Made by a program: the position numbers and the translations under genes. Shown here piece by piece: positions 14,074 through 25,413 of a stretch of DNA of 64,000 nt. The first letter of the stretch is position 1. Every line of letters starts with the position of its first letter. The stretch is taken from NCBI GenBank assembly GCA_905250075.1, contig CAJNOP010000036.1, positions 805,631 to 869,630 of the forward strand. Reading direction: 5' to 3'. The notes below the pieces were generated by a model. The model worked only from the letters and a program-made list of their open reading frames with translations. It searched no databases and was not told the DNA's origin. This stretch comes from Rotaria sp. Silwood1. Its lineage: Eukaryota; Rotifera; Eurotatoria; Philodinida; Philodinidae.

Positions 14074-14200
14074 AAAAAAATAAACTAACTATTCTTTTTT
14101 ATTCTGTTAAAATCAGAACGACAACACTAATATTGGAATTTCATCAATTGACAAACACAAATCCAAGTGAATTCCTATTCGATTAGCTTCATTGACAATA

Positions 14201-14671
14201 ATGACAACTGATCAAATTAATATTCAGGTTGATGAAATTATTCATCAACATGGTGGTCAAGTTGCTGAAGCTGAATATTTATATAAAGAAACTCGTGGTA
14301 ATGGTGAAGAGCGTAATTATCATTTATCAGTAAAACGACGAGATTATGAACGATTAGCAGCTTCAATACAAAAACCAACATTACCATTTGATCAATTTGT
14401 CAAAGTTTTAAAACCATTCATGATAGGTCCACATGCAGCTGATGATATACCTGAAGCATTTCGTCTTTTAGATGTTGATCATTCAGGTACAATCGATATT
14501 GGTGAATTAGCTGCGTTTATGCCTGTTATTGTACCCGATGCTAATCCATACATGCTTCTTCATCATATTCAAAAAGTTGATCAAAATAGTGATTATAAGC
14601 TGAATTTAGCGGAATTTACTGCACTCATCAATAGAGGTATAGGCCGAGATATTGCACTTGGACGCATCTGA
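14201..14671 (+). CDS. Small two-EF-hand calcium-binding protein
   Basis: A single-exon gene for 156 residues. I chose the ATG at 14201 because it aligns with the start of the decayed copy downstream. The C-terminal half holds two EF-hands. The first loop is DVDHSGTIDIGE, a canonical ligand pattern (D-x-D-x-S-G-x-I-D-x-x-E), preceded by helix DIPEAFRLL. The second is DQNSDYKLNLAE followed by a helix beginning FTALI. The N-terminal half (about residues 1-75) is charged with no recognised domain. The protein is calmodulin-like in size but has only one visible pair of EF-hands, so it is probably a calcium sensor or buffer; partners are unknown. A TATA box lies 128 nt upstream. A tandem decayed copy follows at 17313-17774 with a dead mariner between them. 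Confidence 0.85.
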   Translation: MTTDQINIQVDEIIHQHGGQVAEAEYLYKETRGNGEERNYHLSVKRRDYERLAASIQKPTLPFDQFVKVLKPFMIGPHAADDIPEAFRLLDVDHSGTIDIGELAAFMPVIVPDANPYMLLHHIQKVDQNSDYKLNLAEFTALINRGIGRDIALGRI

Positions 14672-15559
14672 AACATATTATTTTTAAAAACAATGCTGTT
14701 TTTTTTTGCTTCCAACTATGTAAAGCGTATTATTTAATCACACTATTTAGTGAAATATATTCTTATTCAGATCATTCATTAAAAATTCTTTCGTCAAATA
14801 CATAACAGACATAAAAATAATGCTCAATTAATATACAAATAAAAATATATTTAAGAGCTTTATTTTTCTATTTTAGACAATATTATTTGATTTTTTTCTC
14901 ATTATACTCTTTTAAAGATAATGTATGATTTCGATTGATTCTTTGAACTATCATAAGCTGTATATTTTGATATTTAGTCTGTACCTTATTTGATTAGCGA
15001 TTGTTTTAGTAAAAAAGCGAATCATTTAAATATTTTTCTCTAATACAGTTAAGCATTTACTTAGTCGATGATTTGATAAATCTAAATAAATCTAGTCAAT
15101 TGAGTAATTCTATCAGTTAGTTTGTTTAAATATGAAAAACATTATCAAATTTTTTCATCATAGAAAAGTCTTTTGAGATGTTATTACATTTTCTTTTAGA
15201 AAGTCATCTTCACAGCTCATATAAACTTAGAGATAGGAAATACACATCGGAAGAAGACAGATACTGAATATGAAGACTAATGTAAAGGAGATGAACAAAG
15301 GAAAATTACAATATACATAGGACACTCGAAAAGTTTTTTCGCTCGATTCTCCTAAAAGTCTTAATTTGAACGTAACTATTGTACCATAATGCTTAGACAT
15401 ATTTAGGATTATGTGAAAACTTTCATTCATTTTTTGTCATGTGCATCGCTCAATCTTTTCATTTCATTTAAACCGGTAACAGATTAGTTTCAATATGATT
15501 TTTTAAGCTCTCATGTGAACAATTTCGAAATATGATTTTATATGATTGGAAAATTAGCT
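14672..15559. other. 3' flank of the EF-hand gene, no gene seen
   Basis: AT-rich, with several AATAAA-like signals after the stop. The minus-strand frame at 15227-15430 has no recognisable feature. The mariner remnant probably begins near the end of this stretch, but I could not place its left terminal repeat. Confidence 0.45.
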
Positions 15560-16630
15560 TGACGTACAAGAAAAGCCATGTTCGTTAGATGTAAGCGGGA
15601 GACGACCAAGCACCTTTTGACCATACAGTTCTCAATGGGTTTCATAAATTTCAACGGACGAATTACAGTATTCAACATGCTGCTCGTTCAGGTCATCTTC
15701 GAATCGCTGTCAACTAGGAAACAATTGATTATATCCGAGCGGTAACTGAAAATAATCTTTATTGATTCATCAGTGGTTGATTTAATTGTTCACGACTATT
15801 CGAAGCTAAGAAAAGTTTGTGCTAAAGGGAATGTCTCATCAGCTAGCCGATAACCAAAAACAGCCGTGTTTTCAACTTTGCCACTAGCCAGTCGTACAAT
15901 CTGAAGAAGATCATTTCCATTGTCTATTCGACATTACTACTGGTAATGAATCACAGTTCTATCATCATGATCCAAAAACGAAAAGCCTTGAGAAGTGTGG
16001 GTATCAAAAATCGAACCGTGACTAAGAAAAGTCAATCGGACTCTAGTTCAGATAAACCAATGGTGGCAATGTTCTTCATGAAATTTGATGTAATTAAGTC
16101 TATACAATTAGAACCTGGTGAGACGATAAATGCTAATAGGTACGTCAATATCTGCCTAGCACAAATCTTCAAAGTGGTATTCGAATGGAGAAAAAGGAGC
16201 GGTCTTCGAAGTCTGATTTTTCATGACGATAACGTGAGACCACATAGAGCTCGTGGTACTGTTGAATTTGTGACCAAAAGTCACGTAGAGCCATATTAGA
16301 ATTCAGCATATTCTCCAGATTAAAGTACGTGTTACTTATTCTCGTTTTCGAAACTCAAAAAGCAACTACATAAAATTCAATTCCACAATGACATCACACT
16401 TTTGAATGCATTAGAACGAGTCATCTACACTCTGACAAAAGACGACTTAAAAATTGTATCGATAACTGGTTTATTCGAATACACAAGTGTATTGAGACTA
16501 GAGGACAGTATACATTGAAAAAATACACTAGAACCAGTCTTTGATCACTTGTATGAAGGGCTTGCAGATAAACGTTTACATTGTTCCATGCATTCCGTTG
16601 TACCCGGAGGTCAGGACTTCAAGGCGTAAA
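15560..16630 (+). mobile_element. Degenerate mariner-type transposase (IS630-Tc1-mariner)
   Basis: Pieces of a mariner transposase occur in order across several frames: a helix-turn-helix-like region reading NYSIQHAARSGH, then HQLADNQKQ, then the first catalytic block TGNESQFYHHDPKTKS (functional mariners have TGDES, so the first aspartate is now asparagine), then GETINANRYVN, the second catalytic block FHDDNVRPHRARGTVEF, and the YSPD motif interrupted by stops. At least four stops and two frame changes separate these blocks, so the element cannot make transposase. It lies between the EF-hand gene and its decayed copy. Terminal repeats were not identified with confidence. Confidence 0.8.
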
Positions 16631-16953
16631 AATTGTTACTCAGAGATATAGTGTATGAAATGTGAACGTGGGTAGCTTATAGCGACATCCTATTAAATAA
16701 TTTGTTCTGTCTTTCCCTGCACCCTATTTTGGTCGCCCTGTAGAACGAACAGGTTGGGGCAAAAAAGAAATCCGTTCTTCTATAGCACAGAACAGTGCGT
16801 AGGAGCATCTGGAGAAGACCTGCCTTGATGACGGTCTCTAAAATGAAATGACTCATAAAAATTCTTAAAGACATAGTACAAGAGCGTTCATGGCAAACCT
16901 CAGCAATATTATCATCAGAATTTCTTCCTTAATAGGCTATCACTCTATACTTA

Positions 16954-17054
16954 GATAGACAGATATTTAGATAGGTAGATAAATATTTATCTACTTATCT
17001 ATATATTTCATAGATAAATAGGTAAATATATAAATATTTAGGTAATTAGATAGA
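16954..17054. repeat. Imperfect TAGA/TATC microsatellite
   Basis: About 100 bases of degenerate TAGA, TAGG, TATC and AAATATTTA units (such as TAGATAGACAGATA and TAGATAGGTAGATAAA), including a self-complementary core AAATATTTAT. It ends just before the duplicated promoter region of the decayed EF-hand copy and may mark the duplication boundary. Confidence 0.65.
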
Positions 17055-17312
17055 TGTGAACGAGTGTGGGTTTTTTGATTTCATTAGTATGTTTTTGTGT
17101 TCTGATTTTGGCACGTTGCGGTTACTTATATAAGAGGGTATGCAACAAAAGTTTCATGACCATGAAAAAGAAAAGTCTATATAAAAACTTTAATTTGTTA
17201 TTTTTTTTTTGCATTTTATTAAAGTCAGAACGACAACGACAATCACTGAATTTCATCAATCAAAGAACCCCAATCGAAATGACTTCTAATTTCTTTACTT
17301 CCATTTTCAATA

Positions 17313-17774
17313 ATGGCAACAAAGCAATTTGATATTCGGATTGATGAAATTGTTTACTGAAACGGTGATCAAGTTGTCGAAGATGAATATTTATACAAAG
17401 AACGTCGTTGGAATGGTGGAGAACATAATTATCGTGTATCAATAAAACAACAAGATTATGAGCGATTAGTAGCTACAATACAAAAACCAATGTCACCATT
17501 TGGTCAATTTGACCAAGCTTTGAAACCATTCATGATAGCTTTACGTGCAGCTGATGATATATTTGAAGCATCTCGTCTTCTAGATGCTGATAGTTTAGGT
17601 ACAAACGATATTGGTCAATCAACCGCTTTTATGCTTCTTACTGTACTTAGTGCTAATTCATATATGCTCCTGTATCATATTCAAAACGCTGATCGAAATA
17701 GTAATTATAAACTGAATTTAGCTGCACTCATCGACAGAGGCATTGGCCAAGATATTGCATTTGGACGTATCTAA
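17313..17774 (+). pseudogene. Decayed tandem copy of the EF-hand gene
   Basis: This aligns along its whole length with the gene at 14201-14671, including about 240 bases of upstream sequence and the TATA box. It starts ATG-GCA-ACA, has an in-frame TGA at codon 16, then stays in one frame to the natural stop. The first EF-hand loop has become DADSLGTNDIGQ, so the fifth ligand serine and the final glutamate are lost. Four residues are missing in the second EF-hand region (AEFTALI became AALI). An internal ATG at 17490 could start a 94-residue product, but with altered loops it is unlikely to bind calcium normally. Confidence 0.85.
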
Positions 17775-19743
17775 AACAAACTATTCTGAAGAACAATTTT
17801 GTTTCTTTTTACGAATATGTAAATCTTATTAATTAATTATATTATTAGGTGAAATATACTCATATTCAGATAATTAATTTGAAATTGTTACATCTAATAC
17901 ATAATACACGTAAAAATAATGTTCGATTAATAGACCCTTAGAAATATATTGGTGAGTTTGTGTAGAACTTGCACATATTTTCGAAGACAATAGTAAATGT
18001 AAGCTGTAAGTTGAAGTTCTTCGATTCTACCTTCTCATTATAAGCACTTAGAAATCCAGTAAAGAGGAGCTAAATAAAATTAATGACATGAAGTTGACTA
18101 TTCTAGAAAATTCTGTAGCCTGCATCGCAATTTCAATGGTTGGCATACCGTTGTCAATGTTTTAAATAGTGAAGTTTTTGACAACCACGCAGATAAAAAC
18201 ATTTATATTCAAGATATCAAGAATGATGGGTAATGATGCTTAGATTTGCCACACTTGTCATAAAATGAACGTAAGAAGCACAAATCGATCAAGTTATAAT
18301 TTTTGTGTTGGATTCAATTAATTTAAGAAGAACGATTATTTGTTCGTGATTAGAAAACTGTTCGTTATAATTTTTAGTCCAATGATCATGTAGACGCTAT
18401 AGTGCTCGCACCAGCAACCTTTTTTGCACCAATAGATATTCAACATTACGATTTGTATCTTTTTTGCTTTCACAACACTCCTATCACTTGCATCACAAAG
18501 TGACTCTTCGATGCCGTTCTTATCATTATCTATTATGATCTGAATCCAGAACAGCTCAAATAAACGATCTGTGAACCAATCGACAACACAATCATTCGTT
18601 TCCAACTCTATCACGTGTTAAATATTGTGTCAATCTGTAGGCTGAACAATTTGCAGACACAAAAGATATTTTGAATGTTTTTTCATTTTCAAGGTTTTAC
18701 ATGAGAACGTGGAGAAGCTCAGCACAACAAGAAGCTATAGATCTCACATGCTGTATCCCAAAGAAAAGAAGAAGAAACAAGAAAAAACTTCTATTACATA
18801 GTCCTCTTATCTCAACTGTGGAATATCAACGAAATATTTAAGACGCAAAAAAAAGCCAAGGGTATATCCTTTACATCCAACTAGAAAAAGAAAGGAAGAA
18901 AGATGAATCAAGAAATTGAATTTTTCAATAGAAAGGAGAAAAGCGATCTATATTAGAGCCCAAGTCGGATAGAGTTAGGCTCAGCTGTGCTCGTGTCAGC
19001 TTGGATAGAACCAGAAAATGTATAAGTGAGATTGATTTAGAAAGCTTGACTCATGCTGGACACTGCAAGATGGGCTACATGTAGTTAGGTATGATCAATC
19101 TACATTTACGAAAATTTATTAAATTCAAAAATAAATTAACAGAAAAATGACATGCCTATACATAGTTATCAATGAAATCGAGGGGAAAATGACTGACTTT
19201 AATCTTAATTGAAAAGTGTTCAAACAAACTTATATAATTGACTTATTCTAAAAATATTGATGAAATTCAAAAATTTTTCAATTAATTATCATATAAAATA
19301 TTCTCAAAACATCTGTTTTTTGCAAAATAATTCATATTGAGAAAGGGAGATTAATTTGCTTCAGTTACTACAGAAATGACTATCAAGAAAAAATTTGAAA
19401 TCTTCTCAAAAGTGGACATTTCCCTACAGTAGACACTTAGAAAGAGTCTCTTACGTGTCCTCTATAGAGAGGTATTGATGTATATGCTGAAGGTGCAGTA
19501 ATTGTAAAGCGTCAGTGGATGTACAACATCCCGCATAAAAAAAAGCAATGATCTACCGACGTTTAATTCACGTCCAATGGGGATTGAATCAAATAGTTGG
19601 AATGATTGATCTCGCAATGAATGAAAAGCTCTCATTATAACTTAGTGTAAAGACATATGTTCTTTTGTCAAAATCTCAAAAGAATCATTCATCGACTGGC
19701 ATAATCGAGAAATTGTAAAAATGACGATATTGACCATTAATGA
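17775..19743. other. No recognisable gene
   Basis: A minus-strand frame at 18336-18614 (92 codons) has a mixed composition with several cysteines, but no domain and no supporting exons. A segment around 18218-18270 resembles one at 38701-38758, suggesting a dispersed repeat. Otherwise AT-rich filler. Confidence 0.45.
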
Positions 19744-21198
19744 TTAACATTTATTTACTGTTCGATACCAAAAGAACTGTAACTGATTAATATAATGGTT
19801 CGATCTTCCAGTAACGAAGCCTAAAGTGTATCCATCAAAATTTTCGGTAAACGTTTCACCCAATCGACCATTGTATGATGGACTTGCATGACCTTTTGTT
19901 GAAAAGAATTGAAGTCCCGTGATTCGTGATGTTGTTATGTTTGTGCCGTTAGGAAAGACAATATGTTCATTAATAAGCTGTCCTTCTACTCTCTCTATCT
20001 TTTCGTCATTATTAAATCTGAATTCTGTCTTAATTATGGCATTTTGATTGTCGTGAGTCTGTGATTCTATTGGATTGTGATTATCATCATCTGAAGAATA
20101 AGAAAACTCATATGATTCTATTCTGTCATTATTGCGATAAGTATTGATGCCGTTTAAATGATGACAAGTAAAACCCGGTAGGAAAGAATCATCGAAGTAG
20201 TCGCCACTTGTACCACCAAACTTTTGACCGGCTTTGATGAAAATAATACCTGATACAATCGAACATTGAATTTATTATTGATATCTTTAGAAAAAGAAAC
20301 TGTATTTATCTTACTTTTCCCGTTTTTCATCTCTTCTATCCGTTTGTTCAATTGTTCAAGTTTGTGAGTGTTTTCTAAGTTAAGATTGTTTAAATGTTGA
20401 ATAGTTTGATTAGTCTTTCTTTGTTCTTCCAAAAAACTATCATTTTTGATTTTCAAACTATTTTTTAGTCCATTAATTTCTTTGATTTTTATGAAAAAAA
20501 GACCCACCAATATTCCAAATGCAATAACTAATAAGAAAAGCATTAAAAAACAATATTTGTTTGTTATCGATGACATGTAAAATAATTGATTTTGTTTGGA
20601 TGATGAAGATAATAGTTTTTGGTTATCGATAGTGATTGTCAATGGATTAATATTTGTATTGTTACTATTGATAATCTTATTGTTTTTACTGCAATGATTT
20701 TTCTGGTGCAGAAAAACTATATTTATCAGTTAAATATAAACGAATTTTAAAGAATAATAACGATTCTACTCACAGGTTTGAGTGGAATTTTTATCTTCTT
20801 GGTCCATAATAACTTGATCAATGAATGATGGGACTATTGGTGATAAATTCTGTGTTGATTTATGCATTGGATTTGACTGCATCCATTTCATATGTTCTAG
20901 ATGAACAAAATCCAAATAGGACATCAATCAAATAAAGAACTATACCATTGAGAAGTTTAACGCCATCAATGCATTGAATTGCATCAAAGGCATTAATTAA
21001 AAATGTGACATCACTTTCATTGATTTTATCTTGATCTAACAGTGATTCCATCAACTTGAGAGTACCACTTAGTGTTTGATCATCTCTAATTTGTCGTGGA
21101 ACACTGTCTCCAAGAAAAAAATGTAAACGTTGTCGATCATTATCACTTAAATAATCCTGAAGTTTCAATATGATTCCACGTAAATGATTCTTATCCAT
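19744..21198 (-). CDS. Death-effector-like domain / TM / coiled coil / jacalin-type lectin protein
   Basis: Four exons assembled from splice signals: 20946-21198, 20774-20896, 20315-20716 and 19744-20249. They sum to 1,284 nt, giving 427 residues. Introns are 49, 57 and 65 nt, all GT-AG. Residues about 5-83 resemble a death effector domain: six predicted helices, with motifs such as LSDNDRQRLHFFLGDSVPR and TLKLMESLLDQDKI, ending IDGVKLL. A polar linker follows, then one hydrophobic helix (about 181-201, CFLMLFLLVIAFGILVGLFFI region), a heptad-like coiled coil (about 202-259), and a C-terminal beta-type domain (261-427) with the jacalin start pattern KFGGTSGDFDDS and late motifs ITGLQFFSTKGH and GFVTGRSNHYINQLQFFW. 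If the death fold is cytosolic, as in known DED proteins, this is a type II membrane protein displaying a lectin. No signal peptide is seen. Domain calls are by pattern only; the lectin call is firmer than the DED call. Confidence 0.75.
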
Positions 21199-23095
21199 AG
21201 CTGAATTAAGTTCTCTACAAAAAGAGATACATAGAATTTATATCATTCTGTTAGCATTGTTGTATATGTTAGTAATACAGTTGTACGAAACAGATTTAAT
21301 TTAGACAGATTATGATTTCAGAGCGAGTGCAACCTGGTTTTCGTATCAAGCAACATAAACTTCGGAAGAAAAAAACAAATATGGTATTCTTCGATTGAAT
21401 AAATCGAAAAAAACGAATTTAGAAATTATCTAGACTTCGTACGAACAGATCGTCAAATATTTTCCGCAAGGTTAGAACTAGAAAAGCCTTAGTCACGAGT
21501 ACTTCTAGTTTCAGTTGTTACTTCTATGAAGATCTATTTTCTATTATAAATTGATTTAGTGATTTATTCAGCGAATGTTTTTCAACAAAGATATTACTAG
21601 ATCTAGAGTAAAATGAAGGATACCGACCACATTTAATCGAATTCTTAAAAGTTTAGTAAGAAGTAACCAATAGCAAGAGCATAATTCAAATATCACTAAC
21701 AGTATTCGGAGAGTGTACTTTTCATTGGCAACACCTACAGTTTCTTTCATGAAAAAAATGAAATGATTTTCATGAAATCTGTTACGAAGAAAGAAAACAA
21801 ATAGTAAGTAGCATGAAAAGTTAATTAATGAATGTGAACTAAATTTTTTTTACAATAAAAATAAAAAGTTATTTAAGATTACCGTTTGCTCAGGAACTTT
21901 AGATTAATATAGGAATAACAAAAAAAAATACCATTGCATTGACCGTCTTTAGTTTTCTCTGTTTCATTAAGCACTTGTTCCGATATAAAACTCCGTTAGT
22001 TTTATCAATCTGATAGAGGAAGCTAAAAATTTCCGATATCATCATATAAATACTTATTGATTGAGAGTGAAGAAGAAATCTTATATTGTTCGATACATAC
22101 AAGAGAAAAATAGTTACCGTTAGTTTGAATTCTATATTCTTGGATTATTTCGTATTTGTATTTTATATTAAAAAAATATAATCGAATCATTAAATAACTG
22201 ACATGAATATAAAGCAAAAAACAAACGAAAAAGGGATAAATAGGAACAGCCTTATTCATACATTCGATACAAAGAATCAAGAAAAAAAATGAAAGAAAAT
22301 AAAGCATGCAAGTTAAGAGGCGGCATATAGAATAAAATAAATTCCTAGAGATAAGGAGAGGAGGCGAAACAGTTGTAATGTGACTCAAAAGCAACATATT
22401 TCAATACAAAACAAAAGGATATTTTTCCCACAAATAGAAATAACCGTTTTGTTTTATTAGGATTCATATGTATTGTATAACTTATGTATCGATATGCATT
22501 TAAAATAGGCTTAAGCTACATGTAAACATAGTTGTTCCATACAGTCATGTACATTAATATACGCGTTTTAAGAAACATGCATGTCTGCACGCATTTCACA
22601 TGTAGAATCATTTTAATATTCGACCTTTTCATATGCTCTTAAAACATGTTCATACGCAGTTCAAACTGCATATGATAAGTTACGTTTGTTTTGAATTCTT
22701 ATGAGAATTTCTATTAGTTGTTTCCATAAATGAGAAAAGTAACTTACATCAAGATGATTATATTTTTCATCTGCTTCATCTATCTTACGAGAAAAACAAT
22801 CAATAGAATGCATGAAGATGTAAACATTTGAAAAAAAACCTAGTTTTCAATACGAAACATCTTTATTCACATATTCATCAATAACTAAATTGAATGTATT
22901 CAATCTCTATATAGTCGATAATAAAAAGATTAGAAGTAAGTGATAATTGGATATTTTATAATCGATATACGAATTTCAAAATAAATATATGGAAAACAAA
23001 AAAAAAGTCATGAACTATGAATATGGTATTGATCTATTTTGTTGAACAGATATAATATTGCAGCTTAGCGATCATTTGTATCGTAATCGCTTTTT
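21199..23095. other. Upstream flank; hydrophobic frames only
   Basis: Minus-strand frames at 21568-21750, 21899-22102 and 22023-22397 are rich in L, F, I, Y and S and suggest membrane helices, but they have no conserved motif and overlap one another in different frames. I treat them as unproven. The lectin gene's promoter or untranslated exons should lie in the first few hundred bases. Confidence 0.4.
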
Positions 23096-23427
23096 CTAAA
23101 CAATATTATTCAAGGACGAAATTAAAAAAATCATTGCTAAACTGAGTCCTGCCACAGATGCAATGCATGAAATCCATGTAATATAAAAGCTCAAAGGATA
23201 TTCTTCACTAATGATAGTTCATATTATGATCAAAATGAAACTGAGTATTCCAAGAAATATTATATATCGAGAGTGATAAGAATACATTGAATAGTCAGCA
23301 AATGTCGAGATTATCTGCTTTTTATTGCTTGTATTTGATTATTTGATCGTTGCCGAATAAATATTCTAACATAAGTACACATATTAAACAAACACAATGT
23401 AATAATGCCATAACTTATGAATGCTGC
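23096..23427 (-). pseudogene. Rhodopsin-like GPCR C-terminal fragment
   Basis: After an acceptor-like TTTAG (23428-23432) comes AAFISYGIITLCLFNMC then YVRIFIRQRSNNQIQ, resembling TM5 and its cytoplasmic exit. A frame change follows, then SRYIIFLGILSFILIII (TM6-like), a stop, and SEEYPLSFYITWISCIASVA then GLSLAMIFLISSLNNIV (TM7-like), ending at a TAG. This order resembles the orphan GPCRs abundant in bdelloids (family knowledge). The frameshift, the in-frame stop and the absence of TM1-TM4 nearby argue for a decayed fragment. Confidence 0.45.
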
Positions 23428-24237
23428 CTAAAGGATATTACAAGAGAATTCATAAATACTGCATAACAATAATGTTCATCTAACAAATAAATCATATCAT
23501 GGTAAAAAAAAAAAGAGAAGGAGAAGAGCAAAAGCTAAAATCAATTTAAGAAAAAATATATTAATAAAGAACACGCGTCGTTGAAGCTACTTAAACTAGG
23601 GATGTACGATGAGACATACACGAAAGAATGGCTGATAATGTTACAAGAAAAAGTATTTTAAGTTTTTTATTTCGTATAAGAATGATTATTATTCTGTACC
23701 GATGCTTTTCTGATACGTAAAAACTTGACATGTGCAAAATTAATAATTAATTGCTTCACAAAAGAATGATTCAAAACAAAAAGAATAACAAGAGGCATAT
23801 GTCTTACGAATGTATTCTATGATGAGTTAAAATTTTGCTCAAATAAATCTACGGATATTTTTTAATCGTTATTGATGATCATCATATCATGTATATATCA
23901 AAACTATAGATTGATAGATATTAATGCAAACAAGAACTGTTGTTGTATCTTCTTGTTCTCTTCTCTACAATTATAATATGAATGAGAAAAAAATACGAAT
24001 GAGAACAATCGATACTATTAAGCTTGTCAATAATTTATGATTAAGTTTAATTGAATTGAGTACTAAACTGATTATTTTTTTTTCAGTTTTGAACATGATT
24101 CAACTCATTTCACTAAATGAATTTCTTTTTATCAAAACATTATTGATTGAAATCTAAAACTACAAGATATTTGTATTTAATGATCCAAAATTCAGAACTT
24201 ATCTTCTTGAGTATGTCCGTATATATGAGATTTTATC
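23428..24237. other. No recognisable gene
   Basis: AT-rich with A-runs. I found no TM1-TM4 for the GPCR fragment and no other feature. Confidence 0.45.
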
Positions 24238-25413
24238 GGGTGACCCAGATCAAGTCGAATACTTGTATTTTGCTCATAACTCCCGTCTTTTCGGAAGTAA
24301 TAACACTAATTTTATTTTTCAGTAGATTATTCAAAATATTCTTTAGAAAACTCTTTACAAACACTTTTGTATACTGGCTTATTCATGTGTTAGATGACAA
24401 AAAAGTCAAAATCGTTGTAAATTTCTACTTTCTCTTCAGGATGACGGAATATGTGCTCGCCAGATTTTTCGTTGTCTAAATGATTGTTTAGCAACACGCT
24501 GTTAGAACAAAGGCAATGACAATGAAGGTTAAACGGCACTTGAACAAGCAAACAAAGGTGTCCAGAGAAAAATTCGCGAGAGAATTGAAAAAATCAAGAA
24601 CCAGTGTTCAGAGAAGATTAAAAGAAAATCTAGAATGTGATCCGTAGAAGCTACCTATTGAACCTGCAATTACCAACAATCATACTTTACAAAATCAAAC
24701 TTTTGCGAAATGTATGCACACAATTTTTGAATATCAATGATTTGTGCAATTCACAAAATGATCGTGTTCGGGCGGTAAAAATTGCTAAAGCAGATAGAAA
24801 GGGTAGTATTCAAGAGAAATCAAGAATTCTCACATTCACTAATGCTATGGTTAGGTGATTCCGCTCAAACTTTAACACCACACGTTATACTCGAAAAGGA
24901 TTCGGTGGATCATCACGTATACATGGAAAAGTGCTTCTTATAGCCAGCAAGCATACACATGAGATGTACGATGATGATTTGACTTTTCAAAAGGACAATA
25001 TCCTTGCATATAGAGATGACAATACACAGGAATAGTGTTATCAAAATATGTCACCTTTTCTTTTATCTGCATGTGGAGCAGTCCATAGTTCTGGCTAAAA
25101 CTCAATCGATTACAGTATCTGAGATGGAGTGAATCAGGCAATAAACTAGAATCAGGTGCAATCTAAATTGATCTTACTTAAGCTACTCAACTATGGTCTG
25201 AAAAAGTTGATATGATGTTATAAGGAAGAGTATAGACGATTGAAGTAAACGAATGCATAGGATTTTGCACAATGATGAAGACTAACTACATTAAGAAAAA
25301 TTGTTAAATTTTTAGAGATTTTCTTCGAAAATCGATTGAAAAAAATTAATCCTATACCTTCGATAAAAACGGGACATATAATCAAAATAAAACTGTTCGA
25401 TCTTATGGGCGGC
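24238..25413 (+). mobile_element. Degenerate Tc1-like transposon with terminal repeats
   Basis: The left end starts GGGTGACCCAGATCAAGTCG and runs on to TAACTCCCGTC near 24287. The right end (about 25368-25413) read in reverse gives AAGATCGAACAGTTTTATTT and then TGTCCCGTTTTT, so the ends are degenerate inverted repeats of about 45 bases. Inside, plus-strand fragments give a helix-turn-helix region (KRHLNKQTKVSREKFARELK, SRTSVQRRLKENL), a middle block (NSQNDRVRAVKIAKADRKGS) and a C-terminal block with MYDDDLTFQKDN and, after further changes, a region like the NPLDYCIWD motif of Tc1-type transposases. Many stops and frame changes make it inactive. It is a different lineage from the mariner at 15.6 kb. 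Confidence 0.75.

Noticed and set aside
18336..18614. 92-codon minus-strand frame with several cysteines and charged residues
   Set aside because: Looks somewhat protein-like but has no recognisable motif and no neighbouring exons; left as unproven.
22023..22397. 124-codon hydrophobic minus-strand frame
   Set aside because: Composition is L/F/I/Y-rich as expected from T-rich DNA, no conserved motif, and it overlaps another frame; not enough to call a membrane protein.
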